Of a DNA stretch of 64,000 nt, positions 54,747 through 63,395 are shown piece by piece. This DNA comes from an uncultured Pseudomonadota bacterium. Lineage in GTDB: Bacteria; Pseudomonadota; Gammaproteobacteria; Burkholderiales; JALYOK01. The first letter of the stretch is position 1. Each line of letters opens with the position of its first letter. The notes under the pieces were generated by a model. It worked only from the letters and a program-made list of their open reading frames with translations. It searched no databases and had not been told where the DNA came from. The stretch lies in assembly GCA_902826775.1 (NCBI GenBank), contig CADEHE010000010.1, positions 1 to 64,000 of the forward strand, written 5' to 3'. Position numbers and translations under genes: made by a program.

Positions 54747-57700
54747 ATGCGAACGATGACAGCACCGGCCGACGTGCCTACGCTGCGCCTGGGTTGGGCA
54801 TGGGCCCCTAGACTTGCGCTGTTTTTCTTAGCGTATAGCGCGGCGGCCGCTTTGGCGATGGGATTAAGCAACAACAACACGCCCATGTTTTGGCCGCCAA
54901 GCGGGATCTACGCCGGTGTGCTCATGCTTGTGCCCAAGCGCCTGTGGCCGGCATTCATCGCGACCGCCGTGCTGGCCGAGATCGCCGGTGATTTGCTTTT
55001 GTATCAACTTTCCGTTCCGGCAAGTTTTGGCCTAGCGATCGCCAACGCGGCAGATGCGGTGAGCGCGGCCTATCTGGTGCGCTGGCGCCACGCTGAGCCG
55101 TTGCGTTTCGAAACCCTGCACCAGCGCATCGTTCGGGTCTTGCTGGCTTTTGCGCTTGGGCCGGCGGTGGGGGCCTGGATTGGGGCAGTCACCTTGACGT
55201 CCGTCTCCGGGGGCGAGTTCGCTCACCATTGGTTGTCGTGGTGGATTGGCGATGCGCTTGGGATGCTGGTGTTCGCGCCGCTCACGTTACTGGCGGTTTC
55301 GTCTTGGCGCCAGCAGCTTCGGCAACTGGCTGCCGGCCGGTGGCTGGAATTCGGTGTGCTGATGCTGCTCTCCAGCGCTCTTTTCCACACCATCTTTGCG
55401 CGTCAATTGCCCATAGGCTACGCGAGCCTACTGCCGTTGCTTTGGGCGGCGCTGCGCTTTGGTTTGGCTGGCGTTGTCGTCTTAGTAGCGGTGCTCAGCC
55501 TATTTGCTTGCCGCTACACTCTGCTCGGATTGGGACCCTTCGCGTACCAGGTGGATGCGCAGTTAAGTACCTGGATGGTTGAGCTATTCGTAGGTGTAGT
55601 CGGTTTCTCCGCCATCGTCGTTGCGGCGTTGTTGCAGCAGCGTGTCGACGCGCGGAAAGCATTGCAAGACGCCGAGGCACAAGCGCGCGCCGAACTCGAA
55701 CAGCGCGTCGCCGCGCGCACGGCTGCGCTGCGGGCCAGCGAGCAGCGCTACCGTTCGCTGGTCATGGCGGCTAACCAGTCGATCTGGACTGTTGATGCGA
55801 GCGGTCACCTGTCCACCATCGCACGACCTATCAGCGGTAAATCTGAATCCGAGTTAAAGGGACAAGGCTGGCTCAGTATGGTCCACCCGGATGATATGCC
55901 CGGCCTCGCTGCTAGTTGGGAGGCGTTCAAGGCAGCCGGTATCAGCGCGTCGCTGTATGAGCACGAGCATAGGGTGCGCGATGCAAGCGGCGCATGGCGC
56001 AACGTCCTGGTGCGTGGCGCACCGGTTTTGGAAGATGATGGTTCTGTGCGCGAATGGATCGGCACCACTACCGATATCACCGAGCGTAAACAAGCGGAAC
56101 AATCCTTGCGCCAAAGCGAACAGCGATATCGCACTTTGGTCGCAGCGACCAGCCACTCGGTTTGGATCATGGACGGCCAAGCGAACATGTTGATGACGAC
56201 GGCCCGCATTTCCGGCAGAAGTGCGGAGCAAACGCTCGGCCGCCGATGGCTGGAAGCGCTCTACCCTGAGGATCGCGCCGAGGCTTTGCGTAGACTCACC
56301 GGCACGCATCCGCCCGTGGCGTTCGACCATCAAGTCAGAATGAAGGTGGCTGAGGAGACACGCATCGTGCTGACGCGCGCCGCGCCGGTGTTTGACGAAA
56401 GCGGGATGCTGCGCGAATGGATCGGCACGAGCACAGACATTACCGAACGCATAAGAACCGAAGAGGCGCTACGCCTTAGCGAAGAGCGTTACCGCACGTT
56501 GGTGATGGCTTCCGCGCAGCAAAGCATCTGGGTGCTGGATGCCGAAGGCAATATGCTGACGCTGGAGAACTCGGTGCTGAAGCGCTCGCTGGATGCCGCA
56601 ACCTCAGATCGCAAACAATGGCTGCAGTGGGTGCATCCGGAAGATCGCGTCAAAGCGCAACGCCACTTCGAAACCATGTTGCGCAACCGCACCGCGTGTT
56701 TTGGCGAAGGGGCAACCCTACGCATGCGCGCGGCAGACGAAACGTGGCGCACGGTGCAGATCGCAGCCGCCCCCTTGCTCAATGCCGACGGTTCAATGCG
56801 TGAAATCATCGGTAGAACCGTCGATATTACCGAGCAGGCGCAAGCGCAAGCAGCGCTGCGCATAAGCGAGGAGCGCTATCGCACCTTGGTGACTGCGTCG
56901 CAAGAAGCCGTGTGGGTGCTGGATGCAGAGGGCAACATGACGGCGTTGTACAAATCGGCGATAGACAGAGATTTTTCCGCAATGGCCGGCAAGGGCTGGC
57001 TCGAATGGGTTCATCCGGAAGACCGCCCCGCCGCTTGGGGACGTGTTGAATCGGCGCGGCGCAATTTGGAACCCTTTCACGGCCAGCAGCGCATGCTACG
57101 AGCGGATGGCGTCTGGCGCACGATCGTTGTCCGCGGCGTGCCGGTGCTGAATTGCGATGGATCCTTGCGCGAGTTGATCGGCACCAGCACCGATATTACC
57201 GAACACAAGCAGGCGGAGGACGCGCTGAGAGAAAGCGAGGAACGCTACCGCACGCTGGTTACCGCGTCCCGGCAGAGTGTGTGGGCACTCGATCCGGAAG
57301 GCAACATGATATCGATGAGCAACTCGGTGATGGAGCATAGCCTGGCCGACGGTGCAGGTAAACGCTGGCTGGAATGGCTTCATCCGGACGATCGGGCGGC
57401 GGCGTGGGAGAAGTGCGCGCGCGCGCTGCGCACCGCCGAGGGTTACGAGGGAGAGCAGCGCGTGTTGGGGCCAGGCGGCACCATGCGCACCGTGTTTGTC
57501 CATGCGGTGCCGTTGTGCAATGCGGATGGTACGCTGCGCCAATTGATCGGCACCACCACGGATATCACGCAGCGCAAACAAGCGGAAGCGGCGTTGCGCT
57601 TGAGCGAGGAACGCTTCCGCACGTTAGTGACGGCGTCGCAGCAGGGGGTGTGGGTCATCGATCTGGAGGGGGATATGATCTCCCTGAACAATTCGGTGTT

Positions 57701-59012
57701 GAAACGCAGCCTCGCCGACAGTACCGGCAAACAGTGGCTGCAATACGTCCATCCGGACGATCGCATGCTGGTATGGGAGCGGACAATGAACGCGATGCGC
57801 ACCGGCGTTTCCTTCGACGGCGAGCAGCGCATGCTGTCAGTCGACGGCGACTATCGTTGGCTCCTGATCCATGCGGTGCCGGTGCGCAACGCCGATGGTT
57901 CGGTGCGGGAGTTGATCGGCACAAGCATCGATATCACCGAGCGCAAGCGCGCGGATGACGCACTTCGCCTCAGTGAGCTGCGTTACCGCACACTGGTGAC
58001 GGCTTCGCAGCAAAGCGTCTGGGCGCTTGACCCGGAAGGCAACATGATCGCGCTTAGCAACTCGGTGCTCGGGCGCGGCTTAGAGGAATGTTCCGGCAAG
58101 CGCTATTTCCAATGGACTCACCCGGAAGATGCCGCTGCGGCACGGGAAGTTTTGGCCAAAGTGCTGCGGGAGCCACAGCCGTTTCAGGTCGAACTGCGTG
58201 TAACCGCGAAAGACGGATCGCTGCGCTATCTGCAATCGCAAGGCGTCCCGGTGTTGAATACGGATGGAAGTTTGCGAGAATTTATCGGCACGTCAATGGA
58301 CATCACGAAGCGCAAGCACGCGGAAATGGCGCTGCGCGAGACTGCGGCCAATCTGCGCCGGCTGGCGGCACGCCAAGAAGAGCTGCTTGAGGCTGAGCGC
58401 GTGCGCATTGCGCATGACTTGCACGACGGTGTCGGTCAGTTGCTGAACGTCGCGAAACTGAAGCTCGCGGCCGTCGACGCTGGTGCCAAGCGCGCTCAGG
58501 TAGTGGAGATTGCGCAGATTATTGATCAAACCAATGCAGCGATACGCACGCTCGAATTCGAGCTGAGTCCGCCAGTGCTGCGCGAACTGGGTTTGGTGCC
58601 TGCACTAACGTGGCTGGCGGACGAAATGTTGCGGCAATACAATCTCAAGGTGGGTATCAGTGATGACTACCAGCCGATCGCGCTGGATCAGTTGTCGCGG
58701 GCTGTGGTGTTTCGGGCGGTGCGCGAGTTGCTGATCAACGTTGCCAGACATGCCGGGACCAATCGCGCCGAAGTGCGTGCGCGCAGGCTGAATGACGCGT
58801 TGGAGCTGACGATAAAAGACGACGGCTTAGGCTTTGCTATGAACATGGATGAGCGCGGCGAAACGCGCGGGTTGGGGTTGGTGGGAGTGCGCGAGCGCAT
58901 CGCCGCGATCGGCGGCAGCAGCGAGTTTCACAGCGTACCGGGTTCTGGAACGGTGGTGGTGTTGCGCGTGCCGCTAGCGCTTGCCGCTGTGGGCGGCCGG
59001 GCAATCGCATGA
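54747..59012 (+). CDS. MASE1 histidine kinase with seven tandem PAS modules
   Basis: A 1421-residue sensor kinase. A MASE1 membrane sensor domain (about residues 15-310, eight or so helices) leads through a short coiled coil to seven PAS-PAC units. These start near residues 331, 457, 578, 707, 830, 953 and 1076, each opening with SE(Q/E)RYRTLV and closing with IGTSTDIT(E)RK. The kinase core is HisKA_3 (RIAHDLHDGVGQ, phospho-His near residue 1226) with a HATPase domain (LLINVARHAGTNRAE, ETRGLGLVGVRERI). GAGG supports ATG 54747. The response regulator overlaps its stop by ATGA. Confidence 0.92.
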   Translation: MRTMTAPADVPTLRLGWAWAPRLALFFLAYSAAAALAMGLSNNNTPMFWPPSGIYAGVLMLVPKRLWPAFIATAVLAEIAGDLLLYQLSVPASFGLAIANAADAVSAAYLVRWRHAEPLRFETLHQRIVRVLLAFALGPAVGAWIGAVTLTSVSGGEFAHHWLSWWIGDALGMLVFAPLTLLAVSSWRQQLRQLAAGRWLEFGVLMLLSSALFHTIFARQLPIGYASLLPLLWAALRFGLAGVVVLVAVLSLFACRYTLLGLGPFAYQVDAQLSTWMVELFVGVVGFSAIVVAALLQQRVDARKALQDAEAQARAELEQRVAARTAALRASEQRYRSLVMAANQSIWTVDASGHLSTIARPISGKSESELKGQGWLSMVHPDDMPGLAASWEAFKAAGISASLYEHEHRVRDASGAWRNVLVRGAPVLEDDGSVREWIGTTTDITERKQAEQSLRQSEQRYRTLVAATSHSVWIMDGQANMLMTTARISGRSAEQTLGRRWLEALYPEDRAEALRRLTGTHPPVAFDHQVRMKVAEETRIVLTRAAPVFDESGMLREWIGTSTDITERIRTEEALRLSEERYRTLVMASAQQSIWVLDAEGNMLTLENSVLKRSLDAATSDRKQWLQWVHPEDRVKAQRHFETMLRNRTACFGEGATLRMRAADETWRTVQIAAAPLLNADGSMREIIGRTVDITEQAQAQAALRISEERYRTLVTASQEAVWVLDAEGNMTALYKSAIDRDFSAMAGKGWLEWVHPEDRPAAWGRVESARRNLEPFHGQQRMLRADGVWRTIVVRGVPVLNCDGSLRELIGTSTDITEHKQAEDALRESEERYRTLVTASRQSVWALDPEGNMISMSNSVMEHSLADGAGKRWLEWLHPDDRAAAWEKCARALRTAEGYEGEQRVLGPGGTMRTVFVHAVPLCNADGTLRQLIGTTTDITQRKQAEAALRLSEERFRTLVTASQQGVWVIDLEGDMISLNNSVLKRSLADSTGKQWLQYVHPDDRMLVWERTMNAMRTGVSFDGEQRMLSVDGDYRWLLIHAVPVRNADGSVRELIGTSIDITERKRADDALRLSELRYRTLVTASQQSVWALDPEGNMIALSNSVLGRGLEECSGKRYFQWTHPEDAAAAREVLAKVLREPQPFQVELRVTAKDGSLRYLQSQGVPVLNTDGSLREFIGTSMDITKRKHAEMALRETAANLRRLAARQEELLEAERVRIAHDLHDGVGQLLNVAKLKLAAVDAGAKRAQVVEIAQIIDQTNAAIRTLEFELSPPVLRELGLVPALTWLADEMLRQYNLKVGISDDYQPIALDQLSRAVVFRAVRELLINVARHAGTNRAEVRARRLNDALELTIKDDGLGFAMNMDERGETRGLGLVGVRERIAAIGGSSEFHSVPGSGTVVVLRVPLALAAVGGRAIA

Positions 59013-59653
59013 CGATCCGAATCGTCCTCGCCGACGATCATCGCATGCTGCGCGACGCGTTGGTCAACATGCTGAGCGCCGAAACAGACTTGGATGTCGT
59101 CGCCGTCGCTGGCGATGGTCCAAGTACCTTCGATTTGGTGCGAGAGCATGCGCCGGACGTATTGATAGTGGATGTTGGCATGCCGGAAATGAACGGTGTT
59201 GAAGTTGCACAGCGCGTTCACACCCATTTTCCTAAGACCCGCATCTTGGCCCTGTCGGGTTACACCGACAAGCGTTTTGTGCAAGAGATGTTCAAAGCGG
59301 GGGCCGCAGGGTACGTCACTAAGGCGGCTGCGGCCAGCGACCTGCCGCGCGCGGTGCGCGAAGTCGCGCGCGGCAAACTATACTTGTGTCCCGGCGTCAC
59401 CGGCAGCATCGTGGCGGATTTGTTGCCTACCTCCTCGGGTTCCCCGCCGCCCCTATCGGTTCTGACCGCGCGCGAACGTGAAGTGCTCAGAATGCTTGCG
59501 GACGGAGAGCGCTCGCTGGCGATCGCCGAGAGCATGAGCATCTCTCTCGCCACCGTTGAGGTGCATCGCCGCAATATCATGCGCAAACTCGATCTGCACA
59601 CTATCGCGGAACTGACCAAGTATGCGATCCGCGAAGGCTTGAGTTCCGTGTAA
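59009..59653 (+). CDS. NarL/FixJ-family response regulator
   Basis: A 214-residue regulator. The receiver domain has acidic pair Asp9-Asp10, phospho-acceptor Asp55 in VLIVDVGMPEMNG, and Lys in VTKAAAASDL. The C-terminal LuxR-type HTH is LTAREREVLRMLADGERSLAIAESMSISLATVEVHRRNIM. Its ATG overlaps the kinase TGA (ATGA), so kinase and regulator are translationally coupled and almost certainly cognate. Targets are unknown. Confidence 0.93.
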   Translation: MTIRIVLADDHRMLRDALVNMLSAETDLDVVAVAGDGPSTFDLVREHAPDVLIVDVGMPEMNGVEVAQRVHTHFPKTRILALSGYTDKRFVQEMFKAGAAGYVTKAAAASDLPRAVREVARGKLYLCPGVTGSIVADLLPTSSGSPPPLSVLTAREREVLRMLADGERSLAIAESMSISLATVEVHRRNIMRKLDLHTIAELTKYAIREGLSSV

Positions 59654-59687
59654 CCCCGGAAAACGCTGACTGCGGCGGTTCGTGACT

Positions 59688-59705
59688 CTACCGGTTTACC
59701 GGTAG
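59688..59705. terminator. Perfect hairpin after the response regulator gene
   Basis: CTACCGGT and ACCGGTAG pair around a TT loop, 35 bp after the regulator stop. No T-run follows, so it may be a terminator or an operator for the next gene. Confidence 0.4.
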
Positions 59706-59814
59706 TCACCCTATGCGGTCCCATGAATTGTGTTTGCGTTGCGCTTTTGGAACTATTCGTCCCGCCAGTAGATAAACCACTAACTCAAATCGATCCCCAT
59801 ATCTAGGAGATACC

Positions 59815-60111
59815 ATGGCGGGCGTGTACGAAATTGTCCGAGTGCTAGATAAGAAGCGTTTACGCAATTCCGAGTCGCAAGTGCATGACTACGAGTTGGG
59901 CCGCGGGCGTGGCTTAGCGCCTGGTTATTATGTGGTCGCGTGGCGCAGCGCGAGCAAAGAGCTTAAATATGACAGCTCCGCAGCGTGGCATGGCCCATAC
60001 GGCTCGCGCCGCTCGGCGCTCGTCATGTTGGGCATTCTCTGGACGCAGCCGAAAACGCCAAAGGCGGAGTCGCGCATGTCGGGAGAGGCCACTTTTACGG
60101 CAGTGGCGTAG
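59815..60111 (+). CDS. Hypothetical 98-residue protein
   Basis: A 98-residue basic protein (YEIVRVLDKKRLRNSESQVHDY, GRGRGLAPGYYVVAWRSAS, AWHGPYGSRRSALVMLG). No signal peptide, membrane helix or known motif. TAGGAG precedes the ATG at about 8 nt, which supports real translation. It follows the two-component pair by 160 bp on the same strand and could belong to its regulon. I recognise no family. Confidence 0.55.
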   Translation: MAGVYEIVRVLDKKRLRNSESQVHDYELGRGRGLAPGYYVVAWRSASKELKYDSSAAWHGPYGSRRSALVMLGILWTQPKTPKAESRMSGEATFTAVA

Positions 60112-60188
60112 TCTACGGGGATCGCCTCAGCACAAGCGAGCACAGTCGATTGCAACCGATGCCGCCAGGTGGCGGCGCGTGGTTCCCG

Positions 60189-60590
60189 CTAGAGGTTGGT
60201 AAACATTGCAATGTTGCTACCGTCTTCCGCTTCTCGGAACACGACTTTCAGGCGCTGACCGATCTCTAGTTTGGCCGGATCAGCGTCGACGATGTTGGTC
60301 ATCATCGTGATCCCTTCATCCAACGTTACGTAAGCAATGGTGTACGGCACCGGCACGCCGCGCACCGAAGTGCTGAAAGAATAGAGAATTCCGGTGCCTG
60401 CCGCCTCGGTCCATTCGGTGCGATCGGAAAAGCAAAACGGGCAAAGCGTGCGCGGGTAAAAGTGATACTTTTCGCAAGCGTGGCACAGGCCGATGAGCAG
60501 CCTGCCTTGCTTGGCGGCATCGAAAAAGCGTTGATTTTCCGCGTTGATGGGGGGCGCTGGGATTTTTCGCTCAAGCTGTTGCGTGCTCAT
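60189..60590 (-). CDS. DUF35 OB-fold/zinc-ribbon protein
   Basis: A 133-residue DUF35 protein. The rubredoxin-like zinc ribbon is CHACEKYHFYPRTLCPFC, followed by an OB-fold (TGILYSFSTSVRGVPVPYTIAYVTL, IGQRLKVVF). Such proteins form complexes with thiolase-like partners, e.g. ChsH2/Ltp2 in steroid side-chain cleavage and BbsA/BbsB in benzylsuccinate breakdown. Here it lies 16 bp downstream of such a partner. It probably positions the acyl-CoA substrate. Confidence 0.85.
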   Translation of the reverse strand: MSTQQLERKIPAPPINAENQRFFDAAKQGRLLIGLCHACEKYHFYPRTLCPFCFSDRTEWTEAAGTGILYSFSTSVRGVPVPYTIAYVTLDEGITMMTNIVDADPAKLEIGQRLKVVFREAEDGSNIAMFTNL

Positions 60591-60606
60591 TGCTCAGATT
60601 CCTCCG

Positions 60607-61773
60607 CTACTCACGAGCCAGAATGATGGTGGCGCTGCCGTGACGTGATCCAAGCTGCCCGCCGGTGCCTTGTGCCAGCGCCAGCGTGCAGCCAGGCACT
60701 TGCACCTTGGGGTGCGCCTCGCCGCGTAGTTGGCGCACCGCCTCGATGATTTTTGTCATGCCGCCGCGATTGGCGGGATGATTGTTGCAGAGACCGCCGC
60801 CATCGGTGTTGAAGGGAAGCTTGCCGCTGCCGGCAATCAAATTGCCGTCCGCGACGAATCTGCCGCCATCGCCTTTCTTGCAGAAACCTAGATCTTCCAG
60901 TTGCATCAGCACAGTGATGGTAAAGCTGTCGTAAATCGAGGCGTACTGAATATCTCGCGGCGCAACGCCTGCTTCAGCGAATGCGGCCGCGCCTGACCAG
61001 GCTGCACCGGATGTGGTCAGATCGATCTTGCCGCCGTGCTGACCCTTGGGTGCTTCACCGGCGCCGAGCACTTTTACCAGTGGGCGCCTGAGGCTCTTGG
61101 CAATTTCCGGCTGCGCCACGATGACGGCGCCGCCGCCGTCGCTCACCACGCAGCAGTCCAGTCGATGCAGCGGATCGGCGATCAGCGGCGAAGCCAGCAC
61201 TTCTTCCACCGTCACTACCTCGCGCAGCATTGCATCGGGGTTGTGTTGCGCGTGATGTGAAGCGGCCACTTTGATCCACGCCAATTGCTCGCTGGTGGTG
61301 CCGAACTCGTGCATGTGCCGTTTGGCCACCATCGCGTAACCGTTGGCGGTGCTGATGCCATAAGGCACCTCGAACGCCGTATCCGGTGCGGACGCGCCAT
61401 AATTGCGCGGCTGCGTGCCGGAGGATCCTTCCGAGCGCGGCCGCCCGGCGAGCGTGATCAGCGCTACGTTGCACTTGCCCAAGGCGATAGCCTGTGCGGC
61501 ATGCGCGACGTGCACCAAATAGGAGGAGCCGCCGGTGTCGGTGCTGTCGACGTGGCGCACCCTCAATCCCATGTAATCGACCATCGCCAATGGGCCTAGT
61601 CCCGGAGCGTCGCCGGCGCAGAAATAGCCGTCGATATCATCCTTGTTGAGACCCGCATCGAGCAGCGCGCCGCGCGCGCACTCGGCGTGCAACTGTGCCA
61701 CCGACTTGTCGGGTGCTTTGCGCGTGGGATGCTCGAACGCGCCGACGATAAACGCTTTGCCCTTAATGCTCAC
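60607..61773 (-). CDS. Thiolase-like protein without the N-terminal catalytic Cys (Ltp2-like)
   Basis: A 388-residue thiolase-superfamily protein of SCP-x/lipid-transfer type. Where thiolases carry the nucleophilic Cys, this one reads VDSTDTGGSSYLVHV. The C-terminal site is NTDGGGLCNNHPANRGGMTK, and ASIYDSFTITVLMQLEDLGF is the class signature. Loss of the Cys with a DUF35 neighbour fits a retro-aldolase or another non-thiolytic role rather than thiolase chemistry. It is in an operon with an SDR upstream (62-bp gap) and DUF35 downstream (16 bp). Confidence 0.82.
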   Translation of the reverse strand: MSIKGKAFIVGAFEHPTRKAPDKSVAQLHAECARGALLDAGLNKDDIDGYFCAGDAPGLGPLAMVDYMGLRVRHVDSTDTGGSSYLVHVAHAAQAIALGKCNVALITLAGRPRSEGSSGTQPRNYGASAPDTAFEVPYGISTANGYAMVAKRHMHEFGTTSEQLAWIKVAASHHAQHNPDAMLREVVTVEEVLASPLIADPLHRLDCCVVSDGGGAVIVAQPEIAKSLRRPLVKVLGAGEAPKGQHGGKIDLTTSGAAWSGAAAFAEAGVAPRDIQYASIYDSFTITVLMQLEDLGFCKKGDGGRFVADGNLIAGSGKLPFNTDGGGLCNNHPANRGGMTKIIEAVRQLRGEAHPKVQVPGCTLALAQGTGGQLGSRHGSATIILARE

Positions 61774-61835
61774 GACGCTCGAACGGTGGGGTGGAGAACT
61801 CTGCCACTATAAAGGAATACGCGGCAAAAAGAGCG

Positions 61836-62645
61836 TCAGTCATTCGAATCATCGCCGATGGTAGCGGGCTCAATCCAGTTGTGCAGCGCGATGCCGCCAT
61901 CCACCACCACAGTCGTGCCGGTGACGTAAGAGGAAAAGCGCTCCGCCAGCAGCGCCACCGCCATGCCGGCGATTTCCTCCGGCGTGCCCAGGCGCTTGAG
62001 GCTGGTGCAGCGAATGAGCCGGTCGATGCCCGCGCCCTTGGCGTCAAAGCCACCACCGGGAATGGCACCCGGCGCGATCGCATTGACGCGTATGCCGTGG
62101 GGGCCGAGGGCGCGCGCCAACTCTTTGACCAGCATGGTTTGCCCGGCCTTGGCAGCGCTGTAGTGCGGTAGATTGCGCGGCGAATCCGCATGCAGCGAGG
62201 TGATGAACAGCATGCGTCCGCGCATGCGGCGGGCAATCATATCCTTAGCGAGTGCGCGGGCGAGGATAAAGCCGGCATGCACGTTCACTTCCAGCATGTC
62301 GCGCCAAGTTTGCTCCGCCACCGCCATTAAATGATCACTCTCCTTGCGGCGCGGACTGGCGCTGTGCGCGAATATCGAGACCGGCTTGCCCAGGGCGCCG
62401 ACGCGTTTAAGCAAGTCTTGCGTGCCGGCACTCGTGCTGAGGTCGCTCGGCAGAAAATGGGCGCGACATCCCTGCGAACGTAGTCCGGTCGCGAGCGATT
62501 CGCCAGCGGCGCTGTCGATGTCGGTCAGAATAACTTCCGCGCTTTCACGGGCCAACGCAGCCGCGATGCTGCGCCCAATGCCGCTGGCGGTACCGGTGAT
62601 CAGGGCGACATCGTTCGCCAAGAGTGCTGAACTGGGTTGATTCAT
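61836..62645 (-). CDS. Short-chain dehydrogenase/reductase (SDR)
   Basis: A 269-residue SDR with TGTASGIGRSIAAAL near residue 15, FAHSAS in place of the usual NNAG, Ser in FITSLHADS, and the YSAAK catalytic pair. It likely oxidises a 3-hydroxyacyl-CoA or similar intermediate for the following thiolase-like/DUF35 pair. ATG 62645 and ATG 62660 are both possible starts; neither has a strong ribosome site. It is divergent from pcaI, leaving about 50 bp for two promoters. Confidence 0.8.
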   Translation of the reverse strand: MNQPSSALLANDVALITGTASGIGRSIAAALARESAEVILTDIDSAAGESLATGLRSQGCRAHFLPSDLSTSAGTQDLLKRVGALGKPVSIFAHSASPRRKESDHLMAVAEQTWRDMLEVNVHAGFILARALAKDMIARRMRGRMLFITSLHADSPRNLPHYSAAKAGQTMLVKELARALGPHGIRVNAIAPGAIPGGGFDAKGAGIDRLIRCTSLKRLGTPEEIAGMAVALLAERFSSYVTGTTVVVDGGIALHNWIEPATIGDDSND

Positions 62646-62698
62646 GGCGGCGGGATCCATGCGGTTACAATAAATGGGTGTTGCAAAGGGAGCCAGGC

Positions 62699-63385
62699 AT
62701 GATAAACAAAATCGTCGCTTCCGTGGCCGATGCGCTCGCCGGTGTGCGCGACGGCGCGACCGTGATGATCAGTGGATTTGGCGGCGCCGGTCAACCGGCC
62801 GAGTTGATCGACGGGCTGATCGAGCAAGGCGCGCGCGAGCTCACGATCGTAAACAACAACGCAGGCAACGGCGACACCGGTTTGGCCGCGCTGCTCAAAG
62901 CACGGCGTGTGCGCAAGATCGTCTGCTCGTTTCCGCGGCAAGCCGATTCCTACGTGTTTGACGAACTTTATCGCAGCGGACAAATCGAGTTGGAACTGGT
63001 TCCGCAAGGCAATTTGGCCGAACGCATCCGCGCCGCGGGGGCCGGCATCGGAGCGTTCTTCACGCCCACCGGCTATGGTACTCAGCTCGCGCAAGGCAAA
63101 GAAACACGCATCATCAGCGGCAAGCCTTTTGTCCTCGAGTACCCGATTCACGCCGATTTCGCGTTGGTCAAAGCGCTGAAGGCAGACCGCTGGGGTAACT
63201 TGGTGTATCGCAAAGCCGCGCGCAATTTTGGGCCGATCATGGCGAGTGCGGCGCAGTGTGCGGTGGTGCAAGTCGACCAAGTCGTTGAACTCGGCGCGCT
63301 CGATCCAGAAGTGATCGTCACGCCGGGTATCTTCGTGCAGCGGGTCGTGTGTGTTCCCGCGCACATTGCTCGCGCGGTGGCTTGA
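62699..63385 (+). CDS. pcaI: 3-Oxoadipate CoA-transferase subunit A
   Basis: A 228-residue family I CoA-transferase alpha subunit. INKIVASVADALAGVRDGATVMISGFGGAGQP-type start, TIVNNNAGNGDTGLAALL, FPRQADSYVFDELY and FFTPTGYGTQLAQGKETR match PcaI closely. It transfers CoA from succinyl-CoA to 3-oxoadipate at the end of the beta-ketoadipate pathway. The start at ATG 62699 is preceded by GGGAG. It is followed after 10 bp by subunit B. Acetoacetate CoA-transferase (ScoA) is the main alternative. Confidence 0.87.
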   Translation: MINKIVASVADALAGVRDGATVMISGFGGAGQPAELIDGLIEQGARELTIVNNNAGNGDTGLAALLKARRVRKIVCSFPRQADSYVFDELYRSGQIELELVPQGNLAERIRAAGAGIGAFFTPTGYGTQLAQGKETRIISGKPFVLEYPIHADFALVKALKADRWGNLVYRKAARNFGPIMASAAQCAVVQVDQVVELGALDPEVIVTPGIFVQRVVCVPAHIARAVA

Positions 63386-63395
63386 TGGAGATCGT

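Noticed and set aside
60607..61773. Plain acetyl-CoA acetyltransferase annotation
   Set aside because: The N-terminal nucleophilic Cys is not present at the expected position, so a simple thiolase label would mislead.
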